Shown here in pieces: positions 28,251-38,023 of a DNA stretch of 64,000 bases. Each line of letters opens with the position of its first letter. The first letter of the stretch is position 1. The translations under genes were made by a program, and so were the position numbers. The notes under the pieces are model-generated. The model worked only from the letters and a program-made list of their open reading frames with translations, ran no database searches and was not told where the DNA came from. Where the stretch lies: the NCBI RefSeq assembly GCF_030812995.1, contig NZ_JAUSTT010000016.1, forward strand, positions 62,001 to 126,000, in the 5' to 3' direction. The stretch comes from Bacillus chungangensis (GTDB taxonomy: Bacteria > Bacillota > Bacilli > Bacillales > Bacillaceae_C).

Positions 28251-28370
28251 ATCATTGTAAGAAATATTGATACTATTATAGCCAATTATTTTAGTTTAAA
28301 CAAGTATCTTTTCGCAACGATCACAACTGAAAACGATTTTGCAATACGCCGCTTCTTCTTGCTCCTTTTA

Positions 28371-29561
28371 CTAAGTAGACGCAGATAATTTTTTATTGGA
28401 TGACTCTTTTAAAGAACGATCAAATACAATCGTGAGCAGGATAGCAATGACTAATAGCACAATTAATACAATAAATAGCATAGACATCCCGTAAAAATCA
28501 ACAAGAATTCCTCCTAGTAATGGCCCAATCATTCTTCCGCCTGTTCCAGTACTATTAACAATTCCTTGATAGAATCCTTCTCTTCCCTTTGGAGCCAATT
28601 GATTTGCAATTGTTGGCACTGCCGGCCATACGAACATTTCCCCGAAAGTCAATATGATCATTGCTGCTGCTAAGCCTTTAAATCCATCTGCTGCCCCAGC
28701 AATGATAAATGAAAGGATAAAAATGATGATACCAACGATGATCTGTCCTTTTAAATGAAGCGAGCTTTTCTTAATAACCGGTGACACGATCGGCTGTCCA
28801 AGTACAATCAGCGCACCATTCATTGTCCATAATAAACCGTATTGTTTTAAAGAAATATTTATATCCTGTGTATAAGAAGCAATTGTCGACATCCATTGTA
28901 CATATCCAACCCAACAAAGGAGAAAAGCAGTACAGAGAATGAGAAGCGCTATTAATTTATGTTTGTTTCTTTTCGGAACTGGCTGCTTTAATGAAGATGC
29001 TTGTGGAATCGATTGATTAGAAATATGACGATAGCCAAAAACAGCAATAAAAAGAAATGCGACAAACATCCATAAGTTAGCCATGAAAATATACTCAAAA
29101 GATAACGATGCAACAAAACCTCCTAATGCAGAACCGACCGCAACACCGACATTTTGGGCAATATATACTGCATTAAACGCCCTTCTTCCCCCTTCTTTCC
29201 ACACTGAACCAGCCATTGCATACATAGAAGGCATAATCATACCAGTGCCAAGACCGATAATAGCTAGAAAAATAACATAGTGCGGCCAGCCATGCCAAAT
29301 GTTTAATCCTGCTAGCGCTAAAACAGTCATTATCGTACCAAGCAAGATTGAACGGTAGCCGCCGATTTTATCATAAAGCACTCCGCCAGAGAGATTGCCA
29401 ACAACTGTAGCAGCCGCATTTAGCATTAAAACGAGACCTGCAACTGACAATGATTTCCCCAGTTTGTCGTGAATGTAAATCGTATTTAATGGCCACAAAA
29501 AGGATGAGCCCGTTACATTCACCATCATCCCGATGACTAAAAGCCATAGAACTCTAGGCAT
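28371..29561 (-). CDS. yttB: MFS transporter YttB
   Basis: A 396-residue major facilitator with about 12 hydrophobic segments. The loop 2-3 motif GGVLYDKIGGYRS (DxxGxR type) and the segment RMIGPLLGGILVDFYG are typical. It resembles B. subtilis YttB, annotated as a putative drug or metabolite exporter; substrate unknown. The ATG at 29561 (MPRVLWLL) follows GAGAGGGTG. It is divergent from ytqA. Confidence 0.87.
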   Translation of the reverse strand: MPRVLWLLVIGMMVNVTGSSFLWPLNTIYIHDKLGKSLSVAGLVLMLNAAATVVGNLSGGVLYDKIGGYRSILLGTIMTVLALAGLNIWHGWPHYVIFLAIIGLGTGMIMPSMYAMAGSVWKEGGRRAFNAVYIAQNVGVAVGSALGGFVASLSFEYIFMANLWMFVAFLFIAVFGYRHISNQSIPQASSLKQPVPKRNKHKLIALLILCTAFLLCWVGYVQWMSTIASYTQDINISLKQYGLLWTMNGALIVLGQPIVSPVIKKSSLHLKGQIIVGIIIFILSFIIAGAADGFKGLAAAMIILTFGEMFVWPAVPTIANQLAPKGREGFYQGIVNSTGTGGRMIGPLLGGILVDFYGMSMLFIVLIVLLVIAILLTIVFDRSLKESSNKKLSAST

Positions 29562-29722
29562 AAAAAGCACCCTCTCCAACAAGTATTTCGATTATCAAAG
29601 TAATTCTATTCCTTTTGCGAAAAAGGTGCAAGCTGTTCACACTATTTCTTTCTTTATACAAAACTAGATCAAAAGGACAAATTCATGATACAATTTTCTT
29701 TATGTTCAAGAGGAGGATCTCT

Positions 29723-30667
29723 ATGTTGAAATTTAACAATCAAGATAAAAGATATCATACATGGAACGCCCATTTACGCAGCCATTTTGGCCATAAAGTA
29801 TTTAAAATTGCTCTTGATGGAGGTTTTGATTGTCCAAACCGAGATGGTACAGTTGCTCATGGAGGATGCACCTTTTGCAGTGCTGCTGGTTCTGGTGATT
29901 TTGCAGGCGACCGCGGGGACGATTTGATTACGCAATTTCAAAAAATTAAAGCAAACATGCACCATAAATGGAAAAATGGCAAATATATGGCTTACTTCCA
30001 AGCCTATACAAATACACATGCGCCTGTAGATGTCCTGCGTGAAAAATATGAGCTTGTTTTAAAAGAAGAAGGGGTTGTGGGCTTATCAATTGCAACTCGT
30101 CCTGATTGTCTTCCTGATGATGTCGTAGAATATTTAGCAGAATTGCACGAGCGAACTTATTTATGGGTAGAGCTTGGTTTGCAAACTGTCCATGAAAGAA
30201 CTGCATTACTTATTAATCGTGCCCATGATTACGAGACTTATGTAGAAGGAGTAAACAAGCTCCGAAAACACGGAATTAGAATATGTACTCATATTATTAA
30301 TGGACTGCCATTAGAAACAACTGAGATGATGATGGAAACTGCAAAGGAAGTTGCGAAGCTCGATGTGCAAGGAATTAAAATCCATCTCCTGCATTTGCTT
30401 AAAGGAACACCAATGGTTAAACAGTACGAAAAAGGCTTACTAGAATTTCTTACTTTTGAACAGTATATTCAGCTTGTTTGTGATCAGTTGGAAATATTGC
30501 CGCCAGAAATGATTATTCATAGAATTACCGGGGATGGCCCTATTGATTTAATGGTTGGTCCGATGTGGAGTGTAAACAAATGGGAAGTTTTAAATGCAAT
30601 TGATGCAGAATTAAAACGGCGTAATAGCTGGCAAGGAAAAAATTACAAAGCAGAGGATGGAAAGTGA
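29723..30667 (+). CDS. ytqA: Radical SAM protein YtqA
   Basis: A 314-residue radical SAM enzyme of the TIGR01212 (YhcC/YtqA) family. The [4Fe-4S] cysteines lie in DCPNRDGTVAHGGCTFCS. SAM-site features GGCTFC and GLSIATRPDCL are present. The ATG at 29723 (MLKFNNQDKRYHTW) follows AGAGGAGGA; upstream in-frame starts are not supported. It overlaps ytqB at TGATG, indicating coupled translation. A role in modification of tRNA or a metabolite together with YtqB is plausible. Confidence 0.9.
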   Translation: MLKFNNQDKRYHTWNAHLRSHFGHKVFKIALDGGFDCPNRDGTVAHGGCTFCSAAGSGDFAGDRGDDLITQFQKIKANMHHKWKNGKYMAYFQAYTNTHAPVDVLREKYELVLKEEGVVGLSIATRPDCLPDDVVEYLAELHERTYLWVELGLQTVHERTALLINRAHDYETYVEGVNKLRKHGIRICTHIINGLPLETTEMMMETAKEVAKLDVQGIKIHLLHLLKGTPMVKQYEKGLLEFLTFEQYIQLVCDQLEILPPEMIIHRITGDGPIDLMVGPMWSVNKWEVLNAIDAELKRRNSWQGKNYKAEDGK

Positions 30668-31245
30668 TGGCGATGGCATTAGAACGTATTTTGCCTTTTG
30701 CAAAAAGCTTGTTAAAAAAAGCTGCTGCTCCGGGAGACATCGTTATTGATGCTACCATTGGCAATGGCCATGATACCTGCTTTTTAGCGGAGCTGGTTGG
30801 AGAACAGGGACATGTATATGGATTTGATATTCAGGCAGAAGCGATTCAACAAACTACGAAAAAGCTAGCTGCATCAGGGCTGCTAGAACGAGTCACCCTT
30901 TTTCAGCAGGGGCATGAAACAGTGCTGGAAGTATTGCCTTCTGACGTCCATGGAAAGCTGGCAGGGGCAATTTTTAATCTCGGCTATTTGCCAGGTGGGA
31001 ACAAAAGTATTGTGACCCTCCCACATACGACGATATCAGCACTCCTTAAAATTTTAAGTATTTTAAAAACAGCAGGCATTGTTGTACTCGTTATTTATCC
31101 TGGTCATGATGAAGGCCAGAACGAGCGAGATGTGCTGTTGGAAGAAGTAAAGAATATCGATCAACAGCAGTTCCATGTATTGCAATATCAGTTTATTAAT
31201 CAGAAAAATAATCCACCATTCGTTATTGCCATAGAAAAAAGATGA
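30667..31245 (+). CDS. ytqB: rRNA/tRNA methyltransferase-like protein YtqB
   Basis: A 192-residue SAM-dependent methyltransferase of the YtqB (rRNA_methylase) family. Motif I is VIDATIGNGHDTCFLAEL, acidic motif II is YGFDIQ, and NLGYLPGG is family-specific. It starts in the ytqA stop (TGATG); an upstream GTG at 30664 is an alternative. YtqB-type enzymes have been linked to tRNA wobble-base modification (mnm5 formation) as partner of MnmL-like radical SAM proteins, which fits its coupling to ytqA, though I cannot confirm this here. Confidence 0.9.
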   Translation: MAMALERILPFAKSLLKKAAAPGDIVIDATIGNGHDTCFLAELVGEQGHVYGFDIQAEAIQQTTKKLAASGLLERVTLFQQGHETVLEVLPSDVHGKLAGAIFNLGYLPGGNKSIVTLPHTTISALLKILSILKTAGIVVLVIYPGHDEGQNERDVLLEEVKNIDQQQFHVLQYQFINQKNNPPFVIAIEKR

Positions 31246-31255
31246 TAAGGCGACC

Positions 31256-31282
31256 CCAAAAGACGCAAAAGCGTTCTTTTGG
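31256..31282. terminator. Shared hairpin between ytqB and the LLM gene
   Basis: CCAAAAG-ACGC / GCGT-TCTTTTGG form an 11-bp stem with one bulged base and a 4-base loop, between convergent genes. T run is weak on both strands. Confidence 0.55.
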
Positions 31283-31347
31283 CCACCCTTTATACGCATA
31301 ACGAACACATTTGAATTTCCTATTTTCATTCCCGAATTAATCATTAC

Positions 31348-32349
31348 TTATAAAATTGCATCGGCAATGAAAGAAAATGAGTTTAGTTTCTCTTGAAAAT
31401 CATACATGATTGAAACAATCATCACTTCATCGGTTTCATAGGCTTCGCTTAATTGATTGAGAGAAACTCTCACTTGCTTTGGCGTCCCGACGATCATTCG
31501 TTTGCGATTTTCTAGCATACGAGCACGCTCGAAAGGGCTATAATCGTAAGCTGCTGCTTTTTCTGGACTTGGAGTTCCAACAATTTTCATACCTTGTTCC
31601 ATCATGAGTAATAATAGGTCAAGACTGGATGCAATTCGCTCAGCTTCTATTTCTGTTTCTGCACAAACAACAAAGACGGCAACCATATTTTTGGGCGTGC
31701 TTAAAAGCTTAGATGGTTGAAAGTGTTGGCGATAATACTGGGAAAATTGCGGACCACCTTCACCATTAATAAACTGAGCAAACGTATAAGGCAGCCCTTT
31801 TTCAGCTGCTAATTGTGCACTTGATGGACTAGAACCAAGCAGCCATATTGCTGGAATAGTTTTCGTTATAGGCGCAGCCTTTAATCCAAAGAATGGATGG
31901 TCTTCCTCTAAAGTATCATAAAGGTAGTCTAACAACTCATCAATCTGAGCCGGAAATCTATTCAGATTGCGAGGCCGGCCATCATGAAGAGCCATTGTTG
32001 CCCGCGGCATGCCTCCTGGAGCCCTTCCAATTCCTAAATCGATCCTGCCTGGATTCAATCCTTCCAACACACGGAAATTTTCGGCCACTTTATAAGGACT
32101 ATAATGGGGCAGCATGATACCACCGGAACCAACTCGAATTGTTTCTGTTTTTGCTGCAAGATGAGCTGCCAGCACTTCCGGCGAAGAACCAGCAAGCGAT
32201 GTAGAATCATGATGCTCTGACACCCAAAAACGGTTATATCCTAATCTTTCCACATGCTGGATAAGTGCAACGGTTTCCGATAAAGCTTCTTCTGCTGTCT
32301 TTCCTTCTGATATTGGAGATTGATCTAAGACACTCAATGTTAATGACAT
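31348..32349 (-). CDS. LLM class flavin-dependent oxidoreductase
   Basis: A 333-residue luciferase-like monooxygenase of the MsnO8/YceB type (MSLTLSVLDQSPIS...RFWVSEHHD...GLNPGRIDLGIGRAPGG). Such enzymes use FMNH2 and oxygen on small organic substrates; the substrate is unknown. The start is fixed by the family N-terminus. The strong purine run GGGAGGGAG lies 26 bases upstream, separated from the ATG by a small hairpin ACCGT-TTTTTAT-ACGGT that might bring the two closer. It is not at this locus in B. subtilis. Confidence 0.88.
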   Translation of the reverse strand: MSLTLSVLDQSPISEGKTAEEALSETVALIQHVERLGYNRFWVSEHHDSTSLAGSSPEVLAAHLAAKTETIRVGSGGIMLPHYSPYKVAENFRVLEGLNPGRIDLGIGRAPGGMPRATMALHDGRPRNLNRFPAQIDELLDYLYDTLEEDHPFFGLKAAPITKTIPAIWLLGSSPSSAQLAAEKGLPYTFAQFINGEGGPQFSQYYRQHFQPSKLLSTPKNMVAVFVVCAETEIEAERIASSLDLLLLMMEQGMKIVGTPSPEKAAAYDYSPFERARMLENRKRMIVGTPKQVRVSLNQLSEAYETDEVMIVSIMYDFQEKLNSFSFIADAIL

Positions 32350-32484
32350 GATATATTAACCGTATAAAAAACGGTCTCCCTCCCTTGCTTTTTGCATACG
32401 ATCACGTTTCTTACGCCGCGGGTTATTCTGCTGCATCGAGAACAGACAGGAGCAATTCCGTTTTTTTAAAACATAATTAAGATT

Positions 32485-33558
32485 TTATCCTCGTTGAAAA
32501 GTATGCTGGATTCTTCGATATGCTCTTCCATTCCAATAGAAAAAATGACTGATCATCCCACCATATTTCATGATTTTTTTTGCTAATGTTCGAACATTTT
32601 TCTGTTGATTTACTTTATTATCTGACAAGTACACACCTAATAAACCGCGATTAATGAGCTTATGAAACTTTTGGTCCGGCAAAAGCTTTGTATGATTATC
32701 TGCTTCTTCAATAAAATGAATAAATCTTTCTAACAGTTCTTGTTCATCTTTATAGTAAAAGCAAAAGTTTAAATCGCCGCCCATACGATCTTCATCTTGA
32801 TCGATAAAGTAATCCAACAAAATGTGAAGTCCTTGTATATATGGAAAATAGCCATCTCTTATCATCTGAGCATGTATCGGCTCGAAGTCTTCCCTCATTG
32901 CATAAGAAACAAGGCAAAAAATACCAAGGGTCGAGCCAGCACAAGCTGAAAATTCATGCCAACCCATCTCTGGCAGCTTCTCTTCATAGGCTGCAAACCA
33001 ATTTTGAAGGCGGTCTACTCGTTCATCTACGTGCACATGCTTATGAATTTGCAGGTCACAATAATAACGGGATAACTCCAGTAAATATGGTTTGATCACT
33101 TCATAGTGAGGAACTTTCGCCAATACTGCTTGACAGGTTTTCATTAACGATTGTAAATAACCTCCATCATTTTGATCATCACGAAAACGATAGTATTCAC
33201 GAGGTTCGTTTCCTACCGTTAAGGCATCCTCCATTGCCTCATGCAAAGCTGCAAAATCTTCCGGGTCTAAAGATGTACTTCGATCACATAAATTATCCAA
33301 ATAATCACTAATCGTTTGATAAGCAACGACAAATTTAATTGCTTCATTCTTTTTCTCTTGCGCCAAAAGACCTAAAATAGAACCTCCCTCACAATGAAAT
33401 GTTTTATATTTAATACTTGATAGCGCTTGAGTTCTTAATTCTTGATTCGGAATATTTCTTGCTCTTTCCTTCCAATAAGAAAGTTCCTGATGAACCGTCG
33501 GCATTACTTTTCGATAAACCTGATTCATCAGAGAAATCGGATGTGAAGGTATTGACAT
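32485..33558 (-). CDS. ytpB: Tetraprenyl-beta-curcumene synthase YtpB
   Basis: A 357-residue all-helical class I-like terpene synthase of the YtpB family (DUF2600). B. subtilis YtpB cyclises all-E tetraprenyl diphosphate to beta-curcumene, a step toward sesquarterpenes. The aspartate-rich segment QTISDYLDNLCD (about residue 82) and LDYFIDQDEDRMGGDLNF (about residue 250) are visible. The ATG follows GAGGTGG. It lies next to ytoA as in B. subtilis, with a collapsed insertion element between. Confidence 0.9.
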   Translation of the reverse strand: MSIPSHPISLMNQVYRKVMPTVHQELSYWKERARNIPNQELRTQALSSIKYKTFHCEGGSILGLLAQEKKNEAIKFVVAYQTISDYLDNLCDRSTSLDPEDFAALHEAMEDALTVGNEPREYYRFRDDQNDGGYLQSLMKTCQAVLAKVPHYEVIKPYLLELSRYYCDLQIHKHVHVDERVDRLQNWFAAYEEKLPEMGWHEFSACAGSTLGIFCLVSYAMREDFEPIHAQMIRDGYFPYIQGLHILLDYFIDQDEDRMGGDLNFCFYYKDEQELLERFIHFIEEADNHTKLLPDQKFHKLINRGLLGVYLSDNKVNQQKNVRTLAKKIMKYGGMISHFFYWNGRAYRRIQHTFQRG

Positions 33559-33636
33559 TCCATTGCCACCTCATTCAAATTAATCTCCAATATTTCTTTA
33601 AAAAACATGTTCAAAAAGAAGCGAGATTGTTAAGCC

Positions 33637-34000
33637 GTGAACTACTCACCACTTATTGACCTTGCGGTCTGATTGAAGTGGGAGCTTCTTGGGAACTAGA
33701 TACTTTTGTTAGCTATCTATATTTACCAAGCTATAAGGGCAGTCCCTGCCCCTAGAGAAAATACCAACTACATGGCTAGTTTCAGCAAGTTCTTACTTGC
33801 ATTCACATCCCTGCCAATACTAGATGGTAATGCAAGAGAAAGACTGAGTGTTTGTTACTATCTAATTTCATAGTGCTATCAACTCCATATTGTATAGACT
33901 GATTATAGAACAATATTTTGGCTTACGCCAACCGAAAATTCATCTCCCACTTTCATTGGGCTATGCCCTTCACATTTAGAAGTGGGAGAATTATTTTCGG
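33637..34000 (-). mobile_element. Internally deleted IS200/IS605-type element
   Basis: Read on the minus strand, a hairpin-rich end (33930-34000, CTCCCACTT...AAGTGGGAG) is followed by an ATG at 33871. This opens 19 codons of an IS200 TnpA (MKLDSNKHSVFLLHYHLVL). The sequence then jumps to RDVNASKNLLKLAM-stop (33812-33768), the C-terminus of TnpB. The right end with TTCCCAAGAAGCTCCCACTTC and a distal TTCAC follows. Everything between the first TnpA codons and the TnpB tail is gone. Boundaries are approximate. ATCAA (TTGAT on the minus strand) lies just outside at 34003. Confidence 0.8.
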
Positions 34001-34274
34001 AAATCAAGTTAAATAACTCGACTATACACTGGCTGACTTTTTGACTGCGTTCTTTTATCATTTTTCACAAACAAACTTATTATCATTCTATCATCTCTCG
34101 AGAAAAGAACCAAAAGGAGCGATCGTAGAAGTTTTGACATGTTTGTGAATCTCTTCTGTTACTATTTGTCGGTTTTTATATTAGAATGTACAAGAATGAC
34201 ATGTTTTAATCTTGTCTTAATTCGTTCTAAAATAACTAAACAGCTCACTGATAACGATGAAAGGATGTTTTTGA

Positions 34275-34787
34275 ATGATTTATCCTTATAAAGAGAAAAA
34301 ACCAAACATTGCTGCTTCTGCTTTTATTGCTGATTATGCTACAATCACCGGTGATGTTGAAATCGGTGATTTGTCCAGTGTTTGGTTTAACACTGTCATC
34401 CGCGGCGATGTTGCTCCTACAATCATAGGAAAAAAAGTTAATATTCAAGACAATTCAGTGCTCCATCAAAGTCCAAATAATCCGCTCATTATTGAAGATA
34501 ATGTCACAATTGGCCATCAAGTTATTTTACATAGCTGCAAAATCAGAAAAGGTGCTTTAATCGGGATGGGTTCCATTATTCTTGATCAAGCGGAAATTGG
34601 AGAAGGTGCTTTTATTGGTGCAGGAAGCTTAGTCCCTCAAAATAAAGTCATTCCTCCTAACACACTAGCGTTTGGAAGGCCAGCTAAAGTTATTCGAACC
34701 TTAAATGACGAAGATATTCAAGAAATGAAACGAATTTATCAAGAATACGTGGATAAAGGACAATATTATCGTTCATTACAAAAATAG
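34275..34787 (+). CDS. ytoA: Gamma-carbonic anhydrase family protein YtoA
   Basis: A 170-residue left-handed beta-helix protein with hexapeptide repeats (for example VNIQDNSVLHQ, IGHQVILHSCKI). Candidate zinc His residues sit in VLHQ, GHQV and LHSC, as in gamma-carbonic anhydrases; activity is not proven for YtoA. The ATG follows GAAAGGATG. Normal length. Confidence 0.92.
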   Translation: MIYPYKEKKPNIAASAFIADYATITGDVEIGDLSSVWFNTVIRGDVAPTIIGKKVNIQDNSVLHQSPNNPLIIEDNVTIGHQVILHSCKIRKGALIGMGSIILDQAEIGEGAFIGAGSLVPQNKVIPPNTLAFGRPAKVIRTLNDEDIQEMKRIYQEYVDKGQYYRSLQK

Positions 34788-34868
34788 TTCAAATGTACTT
34801 CATAAAATTAAAAAGTTGTCGATGTAGAGATTAGGTAGGTTATTATCGAAGTGCTTAGGTGATGGTAA

Positions 34869-35732
34869 ATGTTAGTTTTTTTAGTCCTTTTCATTTTAAT
34901 CATGCTTTTCAGTATCGTATTTTTTTTCTTTAAATATAAACAAAAAAACACCATTGTGTCTGGAATATTATCGTTTATACTTTTGTTATCATTTGGGGCA
35001 GGTATTATTTTATATGGCTTTCGAGATGATGTATTATTTGCACGCTCTTCTACTACAGCAAGTGAAGAAGGATTTTCACAAGAGCAGCGTAAATTACTCA
35101 ATGAACAGCGAATTATTAAAATCAAAGACGCTGTTCTCATTGATGCACCTGTCATCCCACAATTTCCGGAACTGCCTAGAGGCTGCGAAGTGACCAGCCT
35201 TTCAATGCTTCTGCATACAGCAGGTATAGAAGTAGATAAAATGGTGCTTGCTGAACAAGTAAAAAAAGACCCAGCTGACCGAGTAATAAAAGATGGGAAC
35301 ATCTATTTTGGCAATCCTCATAAAGGATTTGTCGGCAATATGTACACATATGAAGAACCGGGCTACGGTGTTTATAATGAACCAATTTACGAACTTGCTG
35401 AACAATATTTACCTGGAAAAACAATCAATTTATCAGGGCAAACGTTTGAAGAGCTAAAAATTCATCTTTCAGATGGTAGACCAATTTGGGTCATTATTAA
35501 TACGCAATATCGAAAACTAGAAGACTCTTATTTTCAAACGTGGCATACAAATGATGGACCAATTCGGATTACAATGAAAGAGCATTCCGTCATTATTACT
35601 GGATATGATGACCAATATATTTACTTTAATGACCCGCTTACAGGTCAAAAAAATAGAAAAGAACCCATGAAAGATTTTGAAGCCTCATGGGTGCAGATGG
35701 GCAGCCAGGCAATCACTTACAAACTTGAGTAG
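34869..35732 (+). CDS. C39-like peptidase with two N-terminal membrane segments
   Basis: A 287-residue protein with two hydrophobic segments in the first ~55 residues (VLFLVLFILIMLFSIVFFF and a second) and then a papain-like C39_2 domain. The catalytic Cys is in LPRGCEVTSLSMLL and the His-Asp pair in EHSVIITGYDDQYIYFNDP. The domain should face outward. A peptidoglycan- or peptide-directed role is possible. The ATG follows TTAGGTGATGG. It is inserted between ytoA and asnB relative to B. subtilis. Confidence 0.85.
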   Translation: MLVFLVLFILIMLFSIVFFFFKYKQKNTIVSGILSFILLLSFGAGIILYGFRDDVLFARSSTTASEEGFSQEQRKLLNEQRIIKIKDAVLIDAPVIPQFPELPRGCEVTSLSMLLHTAGIEVDKMVLAEQVKKDPADRVIKDGNIYFGNPHKGFVGNMYTYEEPGYGVYNEPIYELAEQYLPGKTINLSGQTFEELKIHLSDGRPIWVIINTQYRKLEDSYFQTWHTNDGPIRITMKEHSVIITGYDDQYIYFNDPLTGQKNRKEPMKDFEASWVQMGSQAITYKLE

Positions 35733-35804
35733 GATTGCGGATAGCTGCCGTTTTTTCTTTTTTTAAACTGTTAAAGAGCAAGCCTATTAGAGAAACTGTG
35801 TGCT

Positions 35805-37685
35805 TTAAGCGAGCTCCTTTTTTTTCTGGAAATCATATTGATCTTCCATATAGACTGCATGCCAAACCATAAAGACAAGTACTGTCCAAATTTTGCGGCT
35901 GTGGTCGAGCTTTCCTTGACAATGATCTTCCAAAAGTGATAATACATATTTTTTATCTATAAGATGATCGGTACCGCTATTTTGAATGATGTTTTTTACC
36001 CAGTCATACATCTCGTTTTTAAGCCAATGACGGATAGGTACTGGAAAGCCTAGCTTTTTACGATTAAGTACATGGTCTGGGACAATTCCTTCTACAGCCT
36101 TCCTCAACATATATTTTGTCGTACCTTCAGCTGTTTTCATGCTTGTAGGAATCGTAGAAGCGACTTCAAATACATGCTTATCCAAAAATGGAACACGAAC
36201 TTCTAATGAATGAGCCATCGTCATTTTATCTGCTTTTAAAAGAATATCGCCGCGCATCCATGTGTGAATATCAATATATTGCATTCTTTCCACTGGCTTA
36301 TAATCGCGAGTTTCCTTATAAAGTGGATCAGTGATCGTTGTATAATCAAGCCCTTCTTGATAGTTAGTTAATAATTTCCTTTTTTCCGCCTCACTGAACA
36401 TTTTTGCGTTGCCAATATATCGTTTTTCAATCGGAGTTACACCTCGTTCGAGAAAGCTTTTCCCCTTTACTCCCTCAGGCAGCACTTTTGCAATTGCTTT
36501 TAAGAGAGATTTTCCAATTGCAGGAATATTATTAAACACTTCAAGTGACTGTGGTTCTCGATAAATATTATACCCGCCAAACAGCTCATCAGCTCCTTCA
36601 CCAGAAAGAACAACTGTCACATGCTTTCTTGCTTCACGTGCGACGAAATAGAGAGGAACACAAGCAGGATCAGCTAATGGATCATCCATATACCACATTA
36701 TTTTCGGCAATTCATTCATATATTCCTCTGGAGTAATCACATAGCTAATATTTTCAACACCAAGTTTGTCGGCCGTTTCTTTGGCAACATCAATTTCACT
36801 GAAGCCATCACGTTCAAAACCGACAGAGAATGTTTTTATATTTGGATGATATTCTTTCGCAATGGTAGCAACAATCGAAGAGTCAATTCCACCAGAGAGA
36901 AACGAGCCTACAGGTACATCACTGCGCATATGGACATGAACAGAATCAAAGAGCGCATCTTGAATCGCTTTTGTATACTCCATTTCTGTTTTTAATACTG
37001 GTCGAAAAGCCACTCTCCAATATCGTTTAATCTTCATTGGCTCTTGACATTTTTTTGTAAAATAGTGTCCTGGCTCAAGCTTATAGATATGAGCAGACAT
37101 CGTATTTGGTTCTGGAACATATTGAAATGTCATATAGTGCTGAAGAGATTCCTCATTCAAAACGTTATCTTCAAGCGCTGCTAATATACTTTTCTTTTCA
37201 GAAGCAAATAAAGTCCGATTTTCTCCCTCATGATAAAAAAAAGGTTTTATACCGAAATGATCACGAGCACCAAACAGTACTTTTTCTTGTTTATCCCAAA
37301 TTAAAAAAGCAAACATTCCTCGAAGTTTGTCTACAACTTTTTCTTTTACCTGACTGTATAAAGCGACAATCACTTCCGTATCTGAAGCTGTCGAAAACGT
37401 CAGCCCTGACTTTATTAATTCTTCCTTTAATTCAATGTAATTATAAATTTCTCCATTAAAAACGATCCAATATCTTTCGTTATCATAAGTTAAAGGCTGC
37501 TGGCCATTTTCCAAATCAATAATACTTAGACGACGAAAGCCAAGTTGAACATGCTCATCTTCATAAAAGCCATCTTCATCTGGACCTCTGTGTGTAATCA
37601 TATCATTCATCTTTCTGAATAGCGTCTTATCTTCTTCTTTCCTCTCTATTGCAATATCATGTATACTACCAATAAATCCACACAT
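35805..37685 (-). CDS. asnB: Asparagine synthetase (glutamine-hydrolysing)
   Basis: A 626-residue AsnB enzyme. The N-terminal class II glutaminase domain begins with the nucleophile Cys after the initiator Met (MCGFIGSI) and carries THRGPDEDG. The synthetase domain has the PP-loop FLSGGIDSS near residue 260. The ATG at 37685 was chosen so that Cys2 becomes the N-terminal nucleophile; AGGTG is 10 bases upstream. In B. subtilis asnB is adjacent to metK; here about 4 kb with an ATPase gene separates them. Confidence 0.95.
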   Translation of the reverse strand: MCGFIGSIHDIAIERKEEDKTLFRKMNDMITHRGPDEDGFYEDEHVQLGFRRLSIIDLENGQQPLTYDNERYWIVFNGEIYNYIELKEELIKSGLTFSTASDTEVIVALYSQVKEKVVDKLRGMFAFLIWDKQEKVLFGARDHFGIKPFFYHEGENRTLFASEKKSILAALEDNVLNEESLQHYMTFQYVPEPNTMSAHIYKLEPGHYFTKKCQEPMKIKRYWRVAFRPVLKTEMEYTKAIQDALFDSVHVHMRSDVPVGSFLSGGIDSSIVATIAKEYHPNIKTFSVGFERDGFSEIDVAKETADKLGVENISYVITPEEYMNELPKIMWYMDDPLADPACVPLYFVAREARKHVTVVLSGEGADELFGGYNIYREPQSLEVFNNIPAIGKSLLKAIAKVLPEGVKGKSFLERGVTPIEKRYIGNAKMFSEAEKRKLLTNYQEGLDYTTITDPLYKETRDYKPVERMQYIDIHTWMRGDILLKADKMTMAHSLEVRVPFLDKHVFEVASTIPTSMKTAEGTTKYMLRKAVEGIVPDHVLNRKKLGFPVPIRHWLKNEMYDWVKNIIQNSGTDHLIDKKYVLSLLEDHCQGKLDHSRKIWTVLVFMVWHAVYMEDQYDFQKKKELA

Positions 37686-38023
37686 GATGCATGTCACCTA
37701 CTCCATTTAATTTCTAAGTATAATGGGTCCTTCTCATTTATCTGATCATCGTTCAATTGTACATTAATGCAACCAAGGCCCACTTTTCATCATATCATTT
37801 TTTGGCAGTGGTCGACAATGCATCTTCAGTAATCAAAGTTCCCCTAAAAACATCTTAAGCTAGCACTTATTTTGCATCAATTTTACGCTTACCAGCTTCC
37901 TATTTGCTTCATAATATGATAACAAAAACGTCTATATATCGGAAGATTTTTTTCTGTACATAAAGACTACAATCTATTCAGTTCAGTTTCATACAGAACT
38001 TTTTTTACAACAATCTCCTTTTA

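Noticed and set aside
27623-28270. Several overlapping plus-strand ORFs of 68-104 codons upstream of leuS
   Set aside because: They fall in the T-box leader and the 155-bp repeat array; their internal protein repeats only mirror the DNA repeat, and none has a ribosome-binding site.
33637-34000. Active IS element or toxin gene
   Set aside because: Only 19 codons of TnpA and 14 of TnpB remain, so no functional protein can be made.
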